A stretch of DNA of 64,000 nt from assembly GCF_017696275.1 (NCBI RefSeq), contig NZ_JAAORF010000003.1, positions 124,001 to 188,000 of the forward strand, in the 5' to 3' direction. This document shows, one piece after another, positions 9,080 to 17,630 of the stretch; the first letter of the stretch is position 1, and every line of letters starts with the position of its first letter. This DNA is from Prochlorococcus marinus XMU1405 (GTDB lineage Bacteria > Cyanobacteriota > Cyanobacteriia > PCC-6307 > Cyanobiaceae). The position numbers and the translations under genes were made by a program. The notes beneath the pieces were generated by a model. The model worked only from the letters and a program-made list of their open reading frames with translations, had not been told where the DNA came from and did no database searches.

Positions 9080-10120
9080 CTAATTTAAAACATTCCAAGA
9101 TACTGGATCTCCTCTAAATACGTCAGAGCGAAGAGTCTTACCAATTAATTCATCAAAAAATTTTGGATCCAAACCAAATCCAGGCCTAATCCTTCTTATA
9201 TCGTTTTTTCTTAAAATATCTCCTTTCTTTAAGTCATTTACAAAGTAGATGGATCTTCTAAATTTTTTGTTTATATTTTCGGACAAAGGTCTTTTGAGAT
9301 TATTTGAGATTGTCGCTTTAAATGCCAATTCAGATTCCTTGCATAAATCTTCTAATTGATTTGGCAGTATTGAAAAAGTTGAATCAGGACCACAATCGTC
9401 GTTATCAAGCTTAAAATGCTTTTCTATCGCTCTTGCACCAAGTGCAACTGATAATATTGCGGCCATATTTGAAGTTGTATGATCAGATAATCCAACCTCA
9501 ACACCAAAATGATTAGCTAAGTATTTAATATCTCCGAGGTTTGAATCAGTTAGTTCAGCAGGATAATTACTAATACAATGAAATAAAAGAATATCTTTAT
9601 TTCCTACTTTCAGGCAGGTCTCAACTGCATCAGCAATTTCATCTGCATTAGACATTCCAGTTGAAATGAACATTGGTTTTAATTTTTGGGCTGTATATTT
9701 TATTAAGGGTAAATCCGTAATCTCAAATGATGCAATCTTATAAGCTGGGGTATTTAATTCCTCTAGCAAATCAACTGCTGATTCATCAAAAGGTGTTGAG
9801 AAAATTGTTAACTTAATTTTCCTCGCAAATTCAAAAAGATCCTTATGCCATTCATATGGAGTATAAGCTTCTTTATATAGTTGATATAAATTATAACCTT
9901 TCCATAATCCATCATTAATTATGAAATCAACTTTATTAGAGTCAATAGTCATAGTATCGGGTGTATAGGTTTGGATTTTTACAGCATCAACTCCTGATTT
10001 CTTAGCTACTAAAATTGAATCTTTTGCTCTTCGAATATCTCCACCATGATTAGCTGATAGTTCTGCAATTATGTAAGGTTTAAATTGCTGGCCTATTTTT
10101 ACTTTGTTAACTTCAAACAT
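9080..10120 (-). CDS. pseI: Pseudaminic acid synthase (NeuB family)
   Basis: Condenses a 6-deoxy-diamino hexose with phosphoenolpyruvate to a nonulosonic acid, in the cytoplasm. The NeuB TIM barrel is clear: IIAELSANHGGD at the start, VDAVKIQTYTPDTM, FSTPFDESAV, STGMSNADEI, LSDHTTSNMA and IEKHFKLDN with GPDSTFS. The last ~60 residues are a SAF/antifreeze-like domain (FRRSIYFVNDLKKGDIL). KIQTYTPDTMT and the neighbourhood (PseB, PseC, PseF at 12590-15690) favour PseI over sialic acid synthase. It is the last gene of a tightly packed four-gene minus-strand arm, 6 bases after the GNAT gene. A second NeuB-family gene is at 43076. Confidence 0.93.
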   Translation of the reverse strand: MFEVNKVKIGQQFKPYIIAELSANHGGDIRRAKDSILVAKKSGVDAVKIQTYTPDTMTIDSNKVDFIINDGLWKGYNLYQLYKEAYTPYEWHKDLFEFARKIKLTIFSTPFDESAVDLLEELNTPAYKIASFEITDLPLIKYTAQKLKPMFISTGMSNADEIADAVETCLKVGNKDILLFHCISNYPAELTDSNLGDIKYLANHFGVEVGLSDHTTSNMAAILSVALGARAIEKHFKLDNDDCGPDSTFSILPNQLEDLCKESELAFKATISNNLKRPLSENINKKFRRSIYFVNDLKKGDILRKNDIRRIRPGFGLDPKFFDELIGKTLRSDVFRGDPVSWNVLN

Positions 10121-10126
10121 TATTAT

Positions 10127-10993
10127 TCAATTGTCATTCAATCTAAATGATACCTGCAAAGGTTCACATCCAATAACTTTTAATATATTCAACATCCTTT
10201 TATTAGATTCTGCAATATTTATAAAAAAATAAGGTGCTACTTTTGAAGGTTCAGGTGGATTTGGATCAAAGTTTGTTCTTATATATTTTGATATATTCTT
10301 CACGATTCTCAAGGAAGGATTATTTAGGTTCAAGCCAATAGAATTATCATTTTGGATATAAAAAGTTCCAATTGCTACTGAGTTCTGATAAATCAAATAC
10401 CAATCTTTATATGGAATTGATTTAACAAACTTCTTATGTTCGTTAAAGGATGGCAAATTTTTATGACTAATACTAAATTTTCTAGTTTGCAATAATTTAT
10501 AAAGTTCCTCTGAAAGACCAGAATCTACTTTTTTATAAGATATTTCATGAAATAATTTTTCAAATTTCATAATTTTTTCATCTTGATAAATATTTAAGAA
10601 ACCAGCTTTTTTAAAAATAATTTGACTAGGAATATTTTCTCTTTTTATGTTGGCATTTAGAGTACTTTCTATCTCTAATTCATATAAATCTATAGCTTCC
10701 AATAGAAAATTTTGGCTTAAACCTTTTCCCCTAAAAACTGGATTAATATTAATAGATATATCACTAACATTTGTTTTTTGATCAAGATCAAATCTACAAA
10801 CACCAAACATTTTATTTTCTAATTCTCCGATATAAATATGCCTATTAGGATTCAATAAAGAATTTTCAAACCAACTTAAATGCTCTTCAAAATTAATATT
10901 TTCATTATTAATAAACATCTCCCTAGCAAGGGGATCATTGCGCCAAATGAAAAGCATCTCACAATCATTTCTTCTAGCTTTTCTTATATACAT
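10127..10993 (-). CDS. Two-domain GNAT acetyltransferase, PseH-like N-terminus
   Basis: Residues 1-147 form a GNAT domain: KARRNDCEMLFIWRNDP, then the acetyl-CoA loop PVFRGKGLSQNFL and IPSQIIFKKAGF. In this setting it would acetylate an amino group on the UDP-amino-sugar made by PseC, the PseH step. PseH is usually one domain of ~160-180 residues. This protein has 288, and residues ~150-288 look like a second, diverged GNAT fold (DWYLIYQNSVAIGTFYIQ, then FFINIAESNKRMLNILKVIG) without an obvious acetyl-CoA loop. It overlaps the formyltransferase gene by 10 bases, so the two are probably co-translated. The second domain's role is unknown. Confidence 0.8.
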   Translation of the reverse strand: MYIRKARRNDCEMLFIWRNDPLAREMFINNENINFEEHLSWFENSLLNPNRHIYIGELENKMFGVCRFDLDQKTNVSDISININPVFRGKGLSQNFLLEAIDLYELEIESTLNANIKRENIPSQIIFKKAGFLNIYQDEKIMKFEKLFHEISYKKVDSGLSEELYKLLQTRKFSISHKNLPSFNEHKKFVKSIPYKDWYLIYQNSVAIGTFYIQNDNSIGLNLNNPSLRIVKNISKYIRTNFDPNPPEPSKVAPYFFINIAESNKRMLNILKVIGCEPLQVSFRLNDN

Positions 10994-11649
10994 TTGGTTA
11001 TCTTACAATTACAGATGATAGATTTATTTCGATATTTAGCTTTTGAAAATTCTATTTTAATATCACCGTATAAGATATAAGATTTCTTATAGTCCTCAAA
11101 ATCTACCATTCGAATGAAATCATAGAATTTCTCTAAATTAATATCATTAGGTATTTCATTATCTTTATAAGATAATCGTTTAAATTCATGAATTTTTCCC
11201 TCTTGAGCTTTAGGAATTATATTATTTTTTATAATTTTGATGATTAATTTATTTATAACTTTGTTTAATCTAGAAAATATTTCTTTTAAAGATCCCTCAA
11301 GACAAATATTTAAAGAAGAATAAACAGCTCCCGAGTCTAATTCTTCTTCCATTTTTATTGCACAAACTGGGGATTCCTTAAATCCACTTAAAATTAAATT
11401 TTGAATTGGACTGCCTCCTCTACCATAGGGAAGTGGTGCAGTGTGAAAAACTATACATTTAAAATTCTTAAATATTTCTTTTTTTACTTTCCAACTCCAA
11501 TGAACAAAAAAAATATAATCAGGTTTATAAAAGGAAATAAAATCAAAATTCAAATCATCTTTTTCTGATATGGTTATTACTTCAAAGTTAGCACTAATTT
11601 TTTTATCTAACTTAAACCACCTTTTTGAATTGCAAATTATTAATTTCAT
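10984..11649 (-). CDS. Formyltransferase-family protein, probable sugar N-formyltransferase
   Basis: A 221-residue protein with the methionyl-tRNA formyltransferase catalytic fold: VFHTAPLPYGRGGSPIQ around residues 67-83 and MEEELDSGAVY around 100-110. His69 and Asp105 match the catalytic His and Asp of the family, but the usual Asn two positions before the His is Val67. It is shorter than housekeeping Fmt (~310 residues) and lacks the tRNA-binding C-terminal domain, so the substrate is probably an amino sugar. The family uses N10-formyl-tetrahydrofolate. It lies between the PIG-L deacetylase (2 bases upstream) and the GNAT (10-base overlap), suggesting N-formylation of a pseudaminic-type sugar. 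That substrate is inference. Confidence 0.8.
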   Translation of the reverse strand: MKLIICNSKRWFKLDKKISANFEVITISEKDDLNFDFISFYKPDYIFFVHWSWKVKKEIFKNFKCIVFHTAPLPYGRGGSPIQNLILSGFKESPVCAIKMEEELDSGAVYSSLNICLEGSLKEIFSRLNKVINKLIIKIIKNNIIPKAQEGKIHEFKRLSYKDNEIPNDINLEKFYDFIRMVDFEDYKKSYILYGDIKIEFSKAKYRNKSIICNCKITKCI

Positions 11650-11651
11650 AT

Positions 11652-12329
11652 TTATTCCTCCAATTTTCTGATAACTTCAAATGCTTCTGCCATTGGAATG
11701 CCAATTTGTTTTCCTCTGTATTCTGCTAAATTCTTTATCCCTTCTTTTGATCTACTATGTGGGAAATTTCTTATTTCTGATTTATAGGCATCGAGTGCTT
11801 TTAGTTTATATGGCCATTCTTTCTCAATTGAAACAAATAAATTTGGCAAGAATTTGCCAGTGACTGAATGGTGTCCATAATCTGTTGCAGAAGCTACTTC
11901 AAAAAGACGAATCTCCTTACATGATTCATTAGGTTGTGGACGAAAAGCTGTAAGTACAGCATTAGCTAATATTCTATGATCAATATTTAAATCAGAAGCA
12001 CTTGAAGTATAAACAATATTAGGTTTTATTTTATTTTTAACTGATTCAATACACTTAACTATCTCAATTAGTGGATAGGTATCCAATTTATTGTCTGCGA
12101 ATTCAAAAGAAGCAATCCAATTAAAACCTAAAATTTGACTTGCCAAAATCGCAGAATTTTTTCTGCCAATTTTAATTTCATTAGTTAAATTTTCTCTTGC
12201 ACCTACTCCATCTGTCATAGAGATTGCATTAACTATATCTCCTTTATCAATATGTTTCTTAATTGTCCCTCCCATAGAAATAGACTCATCATCAGTATGA
12301 GGAGCAACTATTAGAACATTATTCTGCAT
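11652..12329 (-). CDS. PIG-L/LmbE-family deacetylase
   Basis: Zinc-dependent N-deacetylase family (GlcNAc-PI deacetylase, MshB, BshB relatives). Metal-site motifs are visible: PHTDDES (His11, Asp13, Asp14) and DLNIDHR with His118. Length (225 residues) is normal. It is the first gene of the minus-strand pseudaminic arm, immediately before the formyltransferase. A natural reading is that it removes an acetyl group from an amino-sugar nitrogen that is then formylated or re-acetylated. The sequence does not show whether it acts on a nucleotide sugar, a CMP-nonulosonate or the finished glycan. About 260 bases separate it from divergent pseB. Confidence 0.88.
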   Translation of the reverse strand: MQNNVLIVAPHTDDESISMGGTIKKHIDKGDIVNAISMTDGVGARENLTNEIKIGRKNSAILASQILGFNWIASFEFADNKLDTYPLIEIVKCIESVKNKIKPNIVYTSSASDLNIDHRILANAVLTAFRPQPNESCKEIRLFEVASATDYGHHSVTGKFLPNLFVSIEKEWPYKLKALDAYKSEIRNFPHSRSKEGIKNLAEYRGKQIGIPMAEAFEVIRKLEE

Positions 12330-12589
12330 TTGAAAAATGATTAAGTTTTACTTAAATTTAGTTATTAAAATAACTATAGGGAAAGTAATCACTAAAGACA
12401 TAGTACTTAAAAACATAATTTAAATAGATTTTTATTAAATTTAGTTGTTAATACAATAATAGTATTCCTTTCTGAAGAGCAGAATCTATCATAATAAAAT
12501 TAAAATTTTAGTTAAATATAAAAGCTTCCTAAATAATATTAATCCTTGCTGTTAGAATTTATTTATCTTTAAATGAGATTATTCTTAAA

Positions 12590-13591
12590 GTGCTAGAAAA
12601 TTCATCAATATTAATTACTGGAGGTACTGGTTCATTCGGTAAAACATTCATACCTATGACCTTAAAAAAATATAATCCAAAAAGAATTGTAGTATTTTCA
12701 AGAGATGAAATGAAACAATGGGAGATGGCAAAGCAATATACTAATGATAATAGAATAAGATTTTTTATAGGAGATGTAAGAGATAAAGATCGTCTTTGGA
12801 GGGCTTTAAAAGATATTGATTATGTAGTACATGCAGCAGCTTTAAAAATTGTACCAAAAGCAGAATATGACCCTTTTGAATGTATAAGAACCAATGTAAA
12901 TGGAGCTATGAACTTAATTGATGTAGCTATAGATAGGGGTGTTAAAAGAGTTGTCGCACTTTCAACAGATAAAGCTTGTAGTCCAAGTAATCTTTATGGA
13001 GCTACTAAACTTATTTCAGATAAAGTATTTATTTCTAGCAATTCTTATTCTCCCACGAATTCTGATACTTCTTTTTCCATTGTTAGATATGGGAACGTAA
13101 TGGGTTCAAGAGGATCCGTAATACCTTTATTTTTAGATAAAGCCACTGAAAATGTTTTTCCAATAACTGATAAAAGAATGACAAGATTCATGATATCTCT
13201 GGATGAAGCAGTTAAATTAGTTTGGCATGCTTTTTTAGATATGTATGGTGGTGAAATTTACATTAAAAAAATCAAATCTATGAAAGTTATTGATATTGCA
13301 AAAGCAATAAATCCATCCTCAAAATTTAATCTTATTGGCATAAGACCAGGAGAAAAACTTCATGAAAATATGATTGGAGTAGAAGATGCCCCACATACAT
13401 ATGAATACGAAACTTATTACAAAATACTACCTGCTATAAATAATTGGAGTTTAGACAAAAAAAGAATCAATAATGGCAAATTAGTATCTTCAGATTTTAC
13501 GTATTCTTCAAATTTGAATACAGATTGGATGGAAATTAAAGAATTACAAAACTGGATCCGAAATAATATGAAAACAATAAATACTTTCTAG
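12590..13591 (+). CDS. pseB: UDP-GlcNAc 4,6-dehydratase (inverting), PseB
   Basis: First step of pseudaminic acid synthesis: UDP-GlcNAc to the 4-keto-6-deoxy-L-arabino sugar nucleotide. It is a soluble SDR with NAD motif TGGTGSFGK at the N-terminus, VFSRDEMKQWEM, and the catalytic run LSTDKACSPSNLYGATK with Tyr136 and Lys140, plus FSIVRYGNVMGSRGSV and IGIRPGEKLHE. The 333-residue length is typical. The GTG start puts the Rossmann motif at residue ~11, as expected. It begins the rightward pse arm and is followed 9 bases later by the PseC gene. Confidence 0.95.
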   Translation: MLENSSILITGGTGSFGKTFIPMTLKKYNPKRIVVFSRDEMKQWEMAKQYTNDNRIRFFIGDVRDKDRLWRALKDIDYVVHAAALKIVPKAEYDPFECIRTNVNGAMNLIDVAIDRGVKRVVALSTDKACSPSNLYGATKLISDKVFISSNSYSPTNSDTSFSIVRYGNVMGSRGSVIPLFLDKATENVFPITDKRMTRFMISLDEAVKLVWHAFLDMYGGEIYIKKIKSMKVIDIAKAINPSSKFNLIGIRPGEKLHENMIGVEDAPHTYEYETYYKILPAINNWSLDKKRINNGKLVSSDFTYSSNLNTDWMEIKELQNWIRNNMKTINTF

Positions 13592-13600
13592 AATAAAGAG

Positions 13601-14794
13601 GTGAAGAATTTTTTTGCAATGAGTAGTTTAAAAAAAAACGACTATATACCTTATGGATTACATTCAGTCACAGAAGAGGATATTGAAGCTGTTACTGATG
13701 TTCTTAGGAATAAGCCTTTAACTCAAGGGCTAAAAGTTGAGGAGTTTGAAAATGCAATTTCTAAGCAAGTTTGCGCCGATTATTGTGTAGCAGTTAATAG
13801 TGCCACAAGTGCTCTCCATTTGTCTTGCCTAGCTCTAGGAGTATCAGATAATGATATAGTCTGGACCTCTCCAATATCTTTTGTTGCTTCTGCCAATTGT
13901 GCTTTATATTGTGGAGCAAAAATTGACTTTGTTGACATAAATCCTTCAACAGGTTTATTAGATGTCTCTAAATTAAAAATAAAGCTTAAAAAGGCAGCAG
14001 CAAATAATTCCCTACCAAAAGTAATAATTCCAGTACACCTCGCGGGCAGTTCATGTAATATGCAAGAAATCTTTAATTTATCCAAAATATATAATTTTTC
14101 CATTATTGAAGATGCTAGTCATGCTATTGGAGCTGAATATAAAGAAAGTAAAGTAGGGAGTTGTAAATATAGTTCTATAACTGTTTTTAGTTTTCATCCT
14201 GTAAAAATAATAACCACTGGAGAAGGAGGCGCAGCGACAACTAACGACACCCAAATTGCAAATAGCTTAAAAAAACTTAGATCTCATGGAATTGTTAAAG
14301 ATCATAATAAATTTATCAATTCTGCCGAAGGAAGTTGGAATTATGAGCAGCAATCTCTTGGTTTTAACTATAGGATTACTGATATTCAAGCTGCCCTAGG
14401 CTTAAGTCAACTAAAAAGGCTTAAAAAAATAACAGAGGAAAGAAATTACCTATTAAATTTTTATAGAGATATATTAAAAGATTTGCCTATCAGTTTTTTA
14501 GAAATACCTGAATTTAATTACTCCTCAGTACATCTTGCGATAATAAGGTTAAAGAAAATATCAAAAAAGTATTATTATAATGTCTTTGAAGGTTTAAAAG
14601 ATAACAATATAGGAGTTCAACTTCATTATAAACCTATTTATAAGAATCCATATTTCGAAAAATTCAAATTTAATAAAGAGGAATTTCAAGGTGCTGAGAT
14701 ATATGAATCGTCCGCTATAAGTATTCCTCTATTTCCAGGTTTAAAGCCTAAACAACAAATGAGAATTAAAGAAATACTTCAAAAATTACTATAA
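13601..14794 (+). CDS. pseC: UDP-4-keto-sugar aminotransferase, PseC
   Basis: PLP-dependent DegT/DnrJ/EryC1-type aminotransferase that aminates C4 of the PseB product using glutamate. Visible features: PLTQGLKVEEFE, CVAVNSATSALHLS, IEDASHAIGA, and the PLP lysine in FSFHPVKIITTGEGG (Lys202 from the GTG). GFNYRITDIQAALGLSQL near residue 250 is typical of the family. The GTG at 13601 adds MKNFFA; the ATG at 13619 (MSSLKKNDYIPYG) is an equally good or better start. Length and neighbours match PseC. A 209-base gap follows, before the CMP-sugar synthetase. Confidence 0.94.
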   Translation: MKNFFAMSSLKKNDYIPYGLHSVTEEDIEAVTDVLRNKPLTQGLKVEEFENAISKQVCADYCVAVNSATSALHLSCLALGVSDNDIVWTSPISFVASANCALYCGAKIDFVDINPSTGLLDVSKLKIKLKKAAANNSLPKVIIPVHLAGSSCNMQEIFNLSKIYNFSIIEDASHAIGAEYKESKVGSCKYSSITVFSFHPVKIITTGEGGAATTNDTQIANSLKKLRSHGIVKDHNKFINSAEGSWNYEQQSLGFNYRITDIQAALGLSQLKRLKKITEERNYLLNFYRDILKDLPISFLEIPEFNYSSVHLAIIRLKKISKKYYYNVFEGLKDNNIGVQLHYKPIYKNPYFEKFKFNKEEFQGAEIYESSAISIPLFPGLKPKQQMRIKEILQKLL

Positions 14795-15003
14795 AAAAAT
14801 TTAATACTTTAAATAATTTATAAAATAAATTTTATTATCTCAAATAAACATATCTTTCTGGAAATATTTTGTTTAAAGATTATTTGAAATAATTGATAAT
14901 TTTAATAAATAACTTCTAATAATTTTATTAGATTGACATATGATAAATTTTTATTTTTATTCCTTTTACTGTAAATTAAATTCAATATAAATAAGTTTTA
15001 AAA

Positions 15004-15690
15004 ATGAATTTGCTCATAATTCCTGCAAGAGGAGGTAGTAAAAGAATACCAAGGAAAAATATAAAAAATTTCAAAGGAAAACCAATTATAGAATGGGCTA
15101 TTACTGAATCAATGAAATTAAATCTTTTTGACAAATTTATAGTAAGCACAGATGATGAAGAAATTGCAGAAATTTCAGCTAAAGCAGGATTTGAAATACC
15201 TTTTTTGAGACCAAAGAATTTAGCTGATGATTACACTTCAACAAGGGATGTAGTTATTCATGCTATTAATTTCTTTAATGAAAAAAATGTTGAATTTGAA
15301 AAAGTTTGCTGTCTTTATCCTACGACTCCATTACTTGATGCCGAAGATATATCTAACGCTTTTCAAATTCTAAAAAAATCACAAAAAAATGTCTATGTTT
15401 TTTCTGCTTCAATATACTCCCATCCTATTCAGAGATCATTTTTTATAGAAAAAAATGGATTGTCAAAAATGTTTTTCCCTGAAAGTTTTTGCGAAAGAAC
15501 TCAAGACTTAAAGTCCGCTTTTCATGATGCAGGTCAATTTTATATAGCTTCAGCAAAAACATGGTTAAATAATAAAAATATTTTCGAGAATGGCTTGCCA
15601 TATATCCTCCCACAAAGTAAGTCAATTGATATTGATACTTTAGATGACTGGAAATTAGCAGAATTAATGCATGCAATAAACAAAAAATAA
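15004..15690 (+). CDS. pseF: CMP-pseudaminic acid cytidylyltransferase, PseF
   Basis: Activates the nonulosonic acid with CTP for transfer to the glycan. It has the NeuA-family N-terminus IIPARGGSKRIPRKNIK, then STDDEEIAE, DDYTSTRDVV, YPTTPLLDAEDI, and a C-terminal HDAGQFYIA / IDIDTLDDW. The 228-residue length fits PseF. The gap before it contains TTGACA at 14933-14938, so it may have its own promoter, but no good -10 is clear. A second cytidylyltransferase of this family is at 55287; pairing with PseB/PseC favours the pseudaminic assignment here. Confidence 0.93.
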   Translation: MNLLIIPARGGSKRIPRKNIKNFKGKPIIEWAITESMKLNLFDKFIVSTDDEEIAEISAKAGFEIPFLRPKNLADDYTSTRDVVIHAINFFNEKNVEFEKVCCLYPTTPLLDAEDISNAFQILKKSQKNVYVFSASIYSHPIQRSFFIEKNGLSKMFFPESFCERTQDLKSAFHDAGQFYIASAKTWLNNKNIFENGLPYILPQSKSIDIDTLDDWKLAELMHAINKK

Positions 15691-15833
15691 ATAAATATTT
15701 TTAGATTTTCTGAAAGTTTTTGTGAAAAAAATATTTCATTTACTAACTGATATTGTTCTTTGTTAATCTGTTATTATTTGAAGATTGTTCATTGATAATA
15801 TTACTTTAGAATGAACAAACACTTAATTAACGT

Positions 15834-17630
15834 ATGCTAAAAACATATAAAAAAATTTGGGGTTTGCTCCTAGTAAGAGAGAGAAAGCAGGCATTTTTTT
15901 TACTTTTATTAATGGTTATTTTTGGAGTTGTAGAGACATTTAACATAGTTTCAATATTTCCTCTTGTCTCGGTTCTATCAGATCCTAGATTAATCCAAAC
16001 CAATAATTATTTAAATTCAATTTATAAATACTTTGACTTTCAATCTAATGATCAATTCCTTGTCTTTTTAACAAGTGCAGTTTTTTTTATAACCATCACA
16101 AGAACATTATTTAATGGTTTTTTAAATCATTCCATTCTTCGATATACCCAGATGAGGAACAAAGACTTAAGTATAAGATTACTCAATTCTTATTTAAATA
16201 GACCTTATGTCTATTTTTTGACAAAACATAGTGCAGAAATGGCAAAAACAATCCTTTCTGAAGTTGAAGCAGTTATTTATGGTAGTCTCGTCCCAAGTTT
16301 AGAGTTAATTTCGAGATCAATTATAGCAATATTTGTTGTATCGGCTGTTCTATTTGCAAAGCCTGTAGTTGCTTTTATTGCAATTTTAACTTTTTCAATT
16401 TGTTATGGATTTATTTATTTTCTAATAAGAAAATATCTTTTAAAAAAAGCTTCTGAAAGAATAGAGGCAAACAAAAACCGTTTTTTAATTTCTCAAGAAG
16501 CACTTAAAGGAATAAAAGAAATTCAGGTAAAGGATGCAACAAATGCATATTTAAAAAATTTCAAAAAAGCAACAGATATTTTCCACAGATTAAGAGTTAA
16601 TACTTCATTAGCAAAACTTATTCCAAATTTATTTATACAAATTTCTGTTACTGGAGGTATTTTGGTAGTCATATTAGTTCTTTTAACGCAAACCGGAGGT
16701 AATTATACTGAGATAATTCCTTTAGTAGCCTTTTACGCATTTGCAGGAATGAGAATACTGCCTGTTGCGCAAGGTATTTTTAAAAATCTAACTTCGATAA
16801 GATCAGGCAAACCTGCCCTTGAGATTTTGTATAAAGAGTTAGTTAGATCAAAGTTGAAGAAAAATTGTTTTCCTTTAGAAGTATTATCTCCAATTAAAAA
16901 TAAAATTGAAATTCAGAATATCTCCTTTGCTTATCCAGATTCAAGAAGAGACGTTATTAAAGACTTATCGATAACAATTGATGCGAAAACTAGCGTAGCC
17001 TTTGTAGGTTCAACTGGGGCTGGTAAATCTACAACAATTGACCTAATTCTTGGTTTATTAGAGCCAGATAATGGTTGTATCAAAGTAGATAATATCCCAC
17101 TCACTAGAAAAAATATAAAAAGTTGGCAAAAGTCGATCGGCTACGTTCCCCAGAGTATCTTTATTGCGGACGATACAATCGCAAGAAATATTGCTTTAGG
17201 ATCAAATTCAAAGAGACTTGATTATGATCAAATAAGAAAAGTTGCAAGTCTTGCGAATCTTGATAAATTCATAGAAAATGATCTCCCATTCTCTTACGAA
17301 ACTAAAGTTGGAGAGGCAGGCGTTAAATTATCGGGAGGTCAAAGACAAAGACTTGGGATTGCCAGAGCACTTTATAGTAACCCAAAAGTTCTAATATTTG
17401 ATGAAGCTACTAGCGCTTTAGATAATCTTACAGAAAAAGCTATTATTGATAGTATTAATAATTTAAAAAATTCCATAACCTTAATTATGATCGCTCATAG
17501 GTTATCAACTATAAAAAATTGCGATAAAATTTTTCACCTGGAAAGTGGAGAATTAAGAAGTTTTGGGACATTTGTAGAGTTACAAAAGTCTGATGCACTT
17601 TTTAAAAAAATGTCTTCTAATTTTTTTTAA
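15834..17630 (+). CDS. ABC exporter (fused permease-ATPase), lipid-linked oligosaccharide flippase type
   Basis: A 598-residue half-transporter. N-terminal membrane domain of ~6 helices (20-330), then the ATPase with Walker A GSTGAGKST at about 392-400, signature LSGGQRQRLGIARAL from about 499, Walker B VLIFDEATSALD and the H-loop MIAHRLST. MsbA/PglK-type proteins of this size flip lipid A or lipid-linked oligosaccharides across the inner membrane. Following the pse genes and abutting the next glycan gene, it is likely the flippase for a nonulosonate-containing oligosaccharide. A second, similar protein lies at 51797. Confidence 0.9.
   Translation: MLKTYKKIWGLLLVRERKQAFFLLLLMVIFGVVETFNIVSIFPLVSVLSDPRLIQTNNYLNSIYKYFDFQSNDQFLVFLTSAVFFITITRTLFNGFLNHSILRYTQMRNKDLSIRLLNSYLNRPYVYFLTKHSAEMAKTILSEVEAVIYGSLVPSLELISRSIIAIFVVSAVLFAKPVVAFIAILTFSICYGFIYFLIRKYLLKKASERIEANKNRFLISQEALKGIKEIQVKDATNAYLKNFKKATDIFHRLRVNTSLAKLIPNLFIQISVTGGILVVILVLLTQTGGNYTEIIPLVAFYAFAGMRILPVAQGIFKNLTSIRSGKPALEILYKELVRSKLKKNCFPLEVLSPIKNKIEIQNISFAYPDSRRDVIKDLSITIDAKTSVAFVGSTGAGKSTTIDLILGLLEPDNGCIKVDNIPLTRKNIKSWQKSIGYVPQSIFIADDTIARNIALGSNSKRLDYDQIRKVASLANLDKFIENDLPFSYETKVGEAGVKLSGGQRQRLGIARALYSNPKVLIFDEATSALDNLTEKAIIDSINNLKNSITLIMIAHRLSTIKNCDKIFHLESGELRSFGTFVELQKSDALFKKMSSNFF

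Noticed and set aside
12330-12589. Divergent promoter boxes between the PIG-L gene and pseB
   Set aside because: Several TATAAT-like hexamers occur, but in DNA this AT-rich none has a matching -35 at good spacing.
14933-14961. TTGACA upstream of pseF as a full promoter
   Set aside because: The -35 is perfect, but the hexamer 17 bases on (TTTATT) is a poor -10, so I mention it only in the gene entry.
15693-15736. 10-bp inverted repeat after pseF as a terminator
   Set aside because: Stem is only A and T with a ~24-base loop and no clear T tract; expected by chance here.
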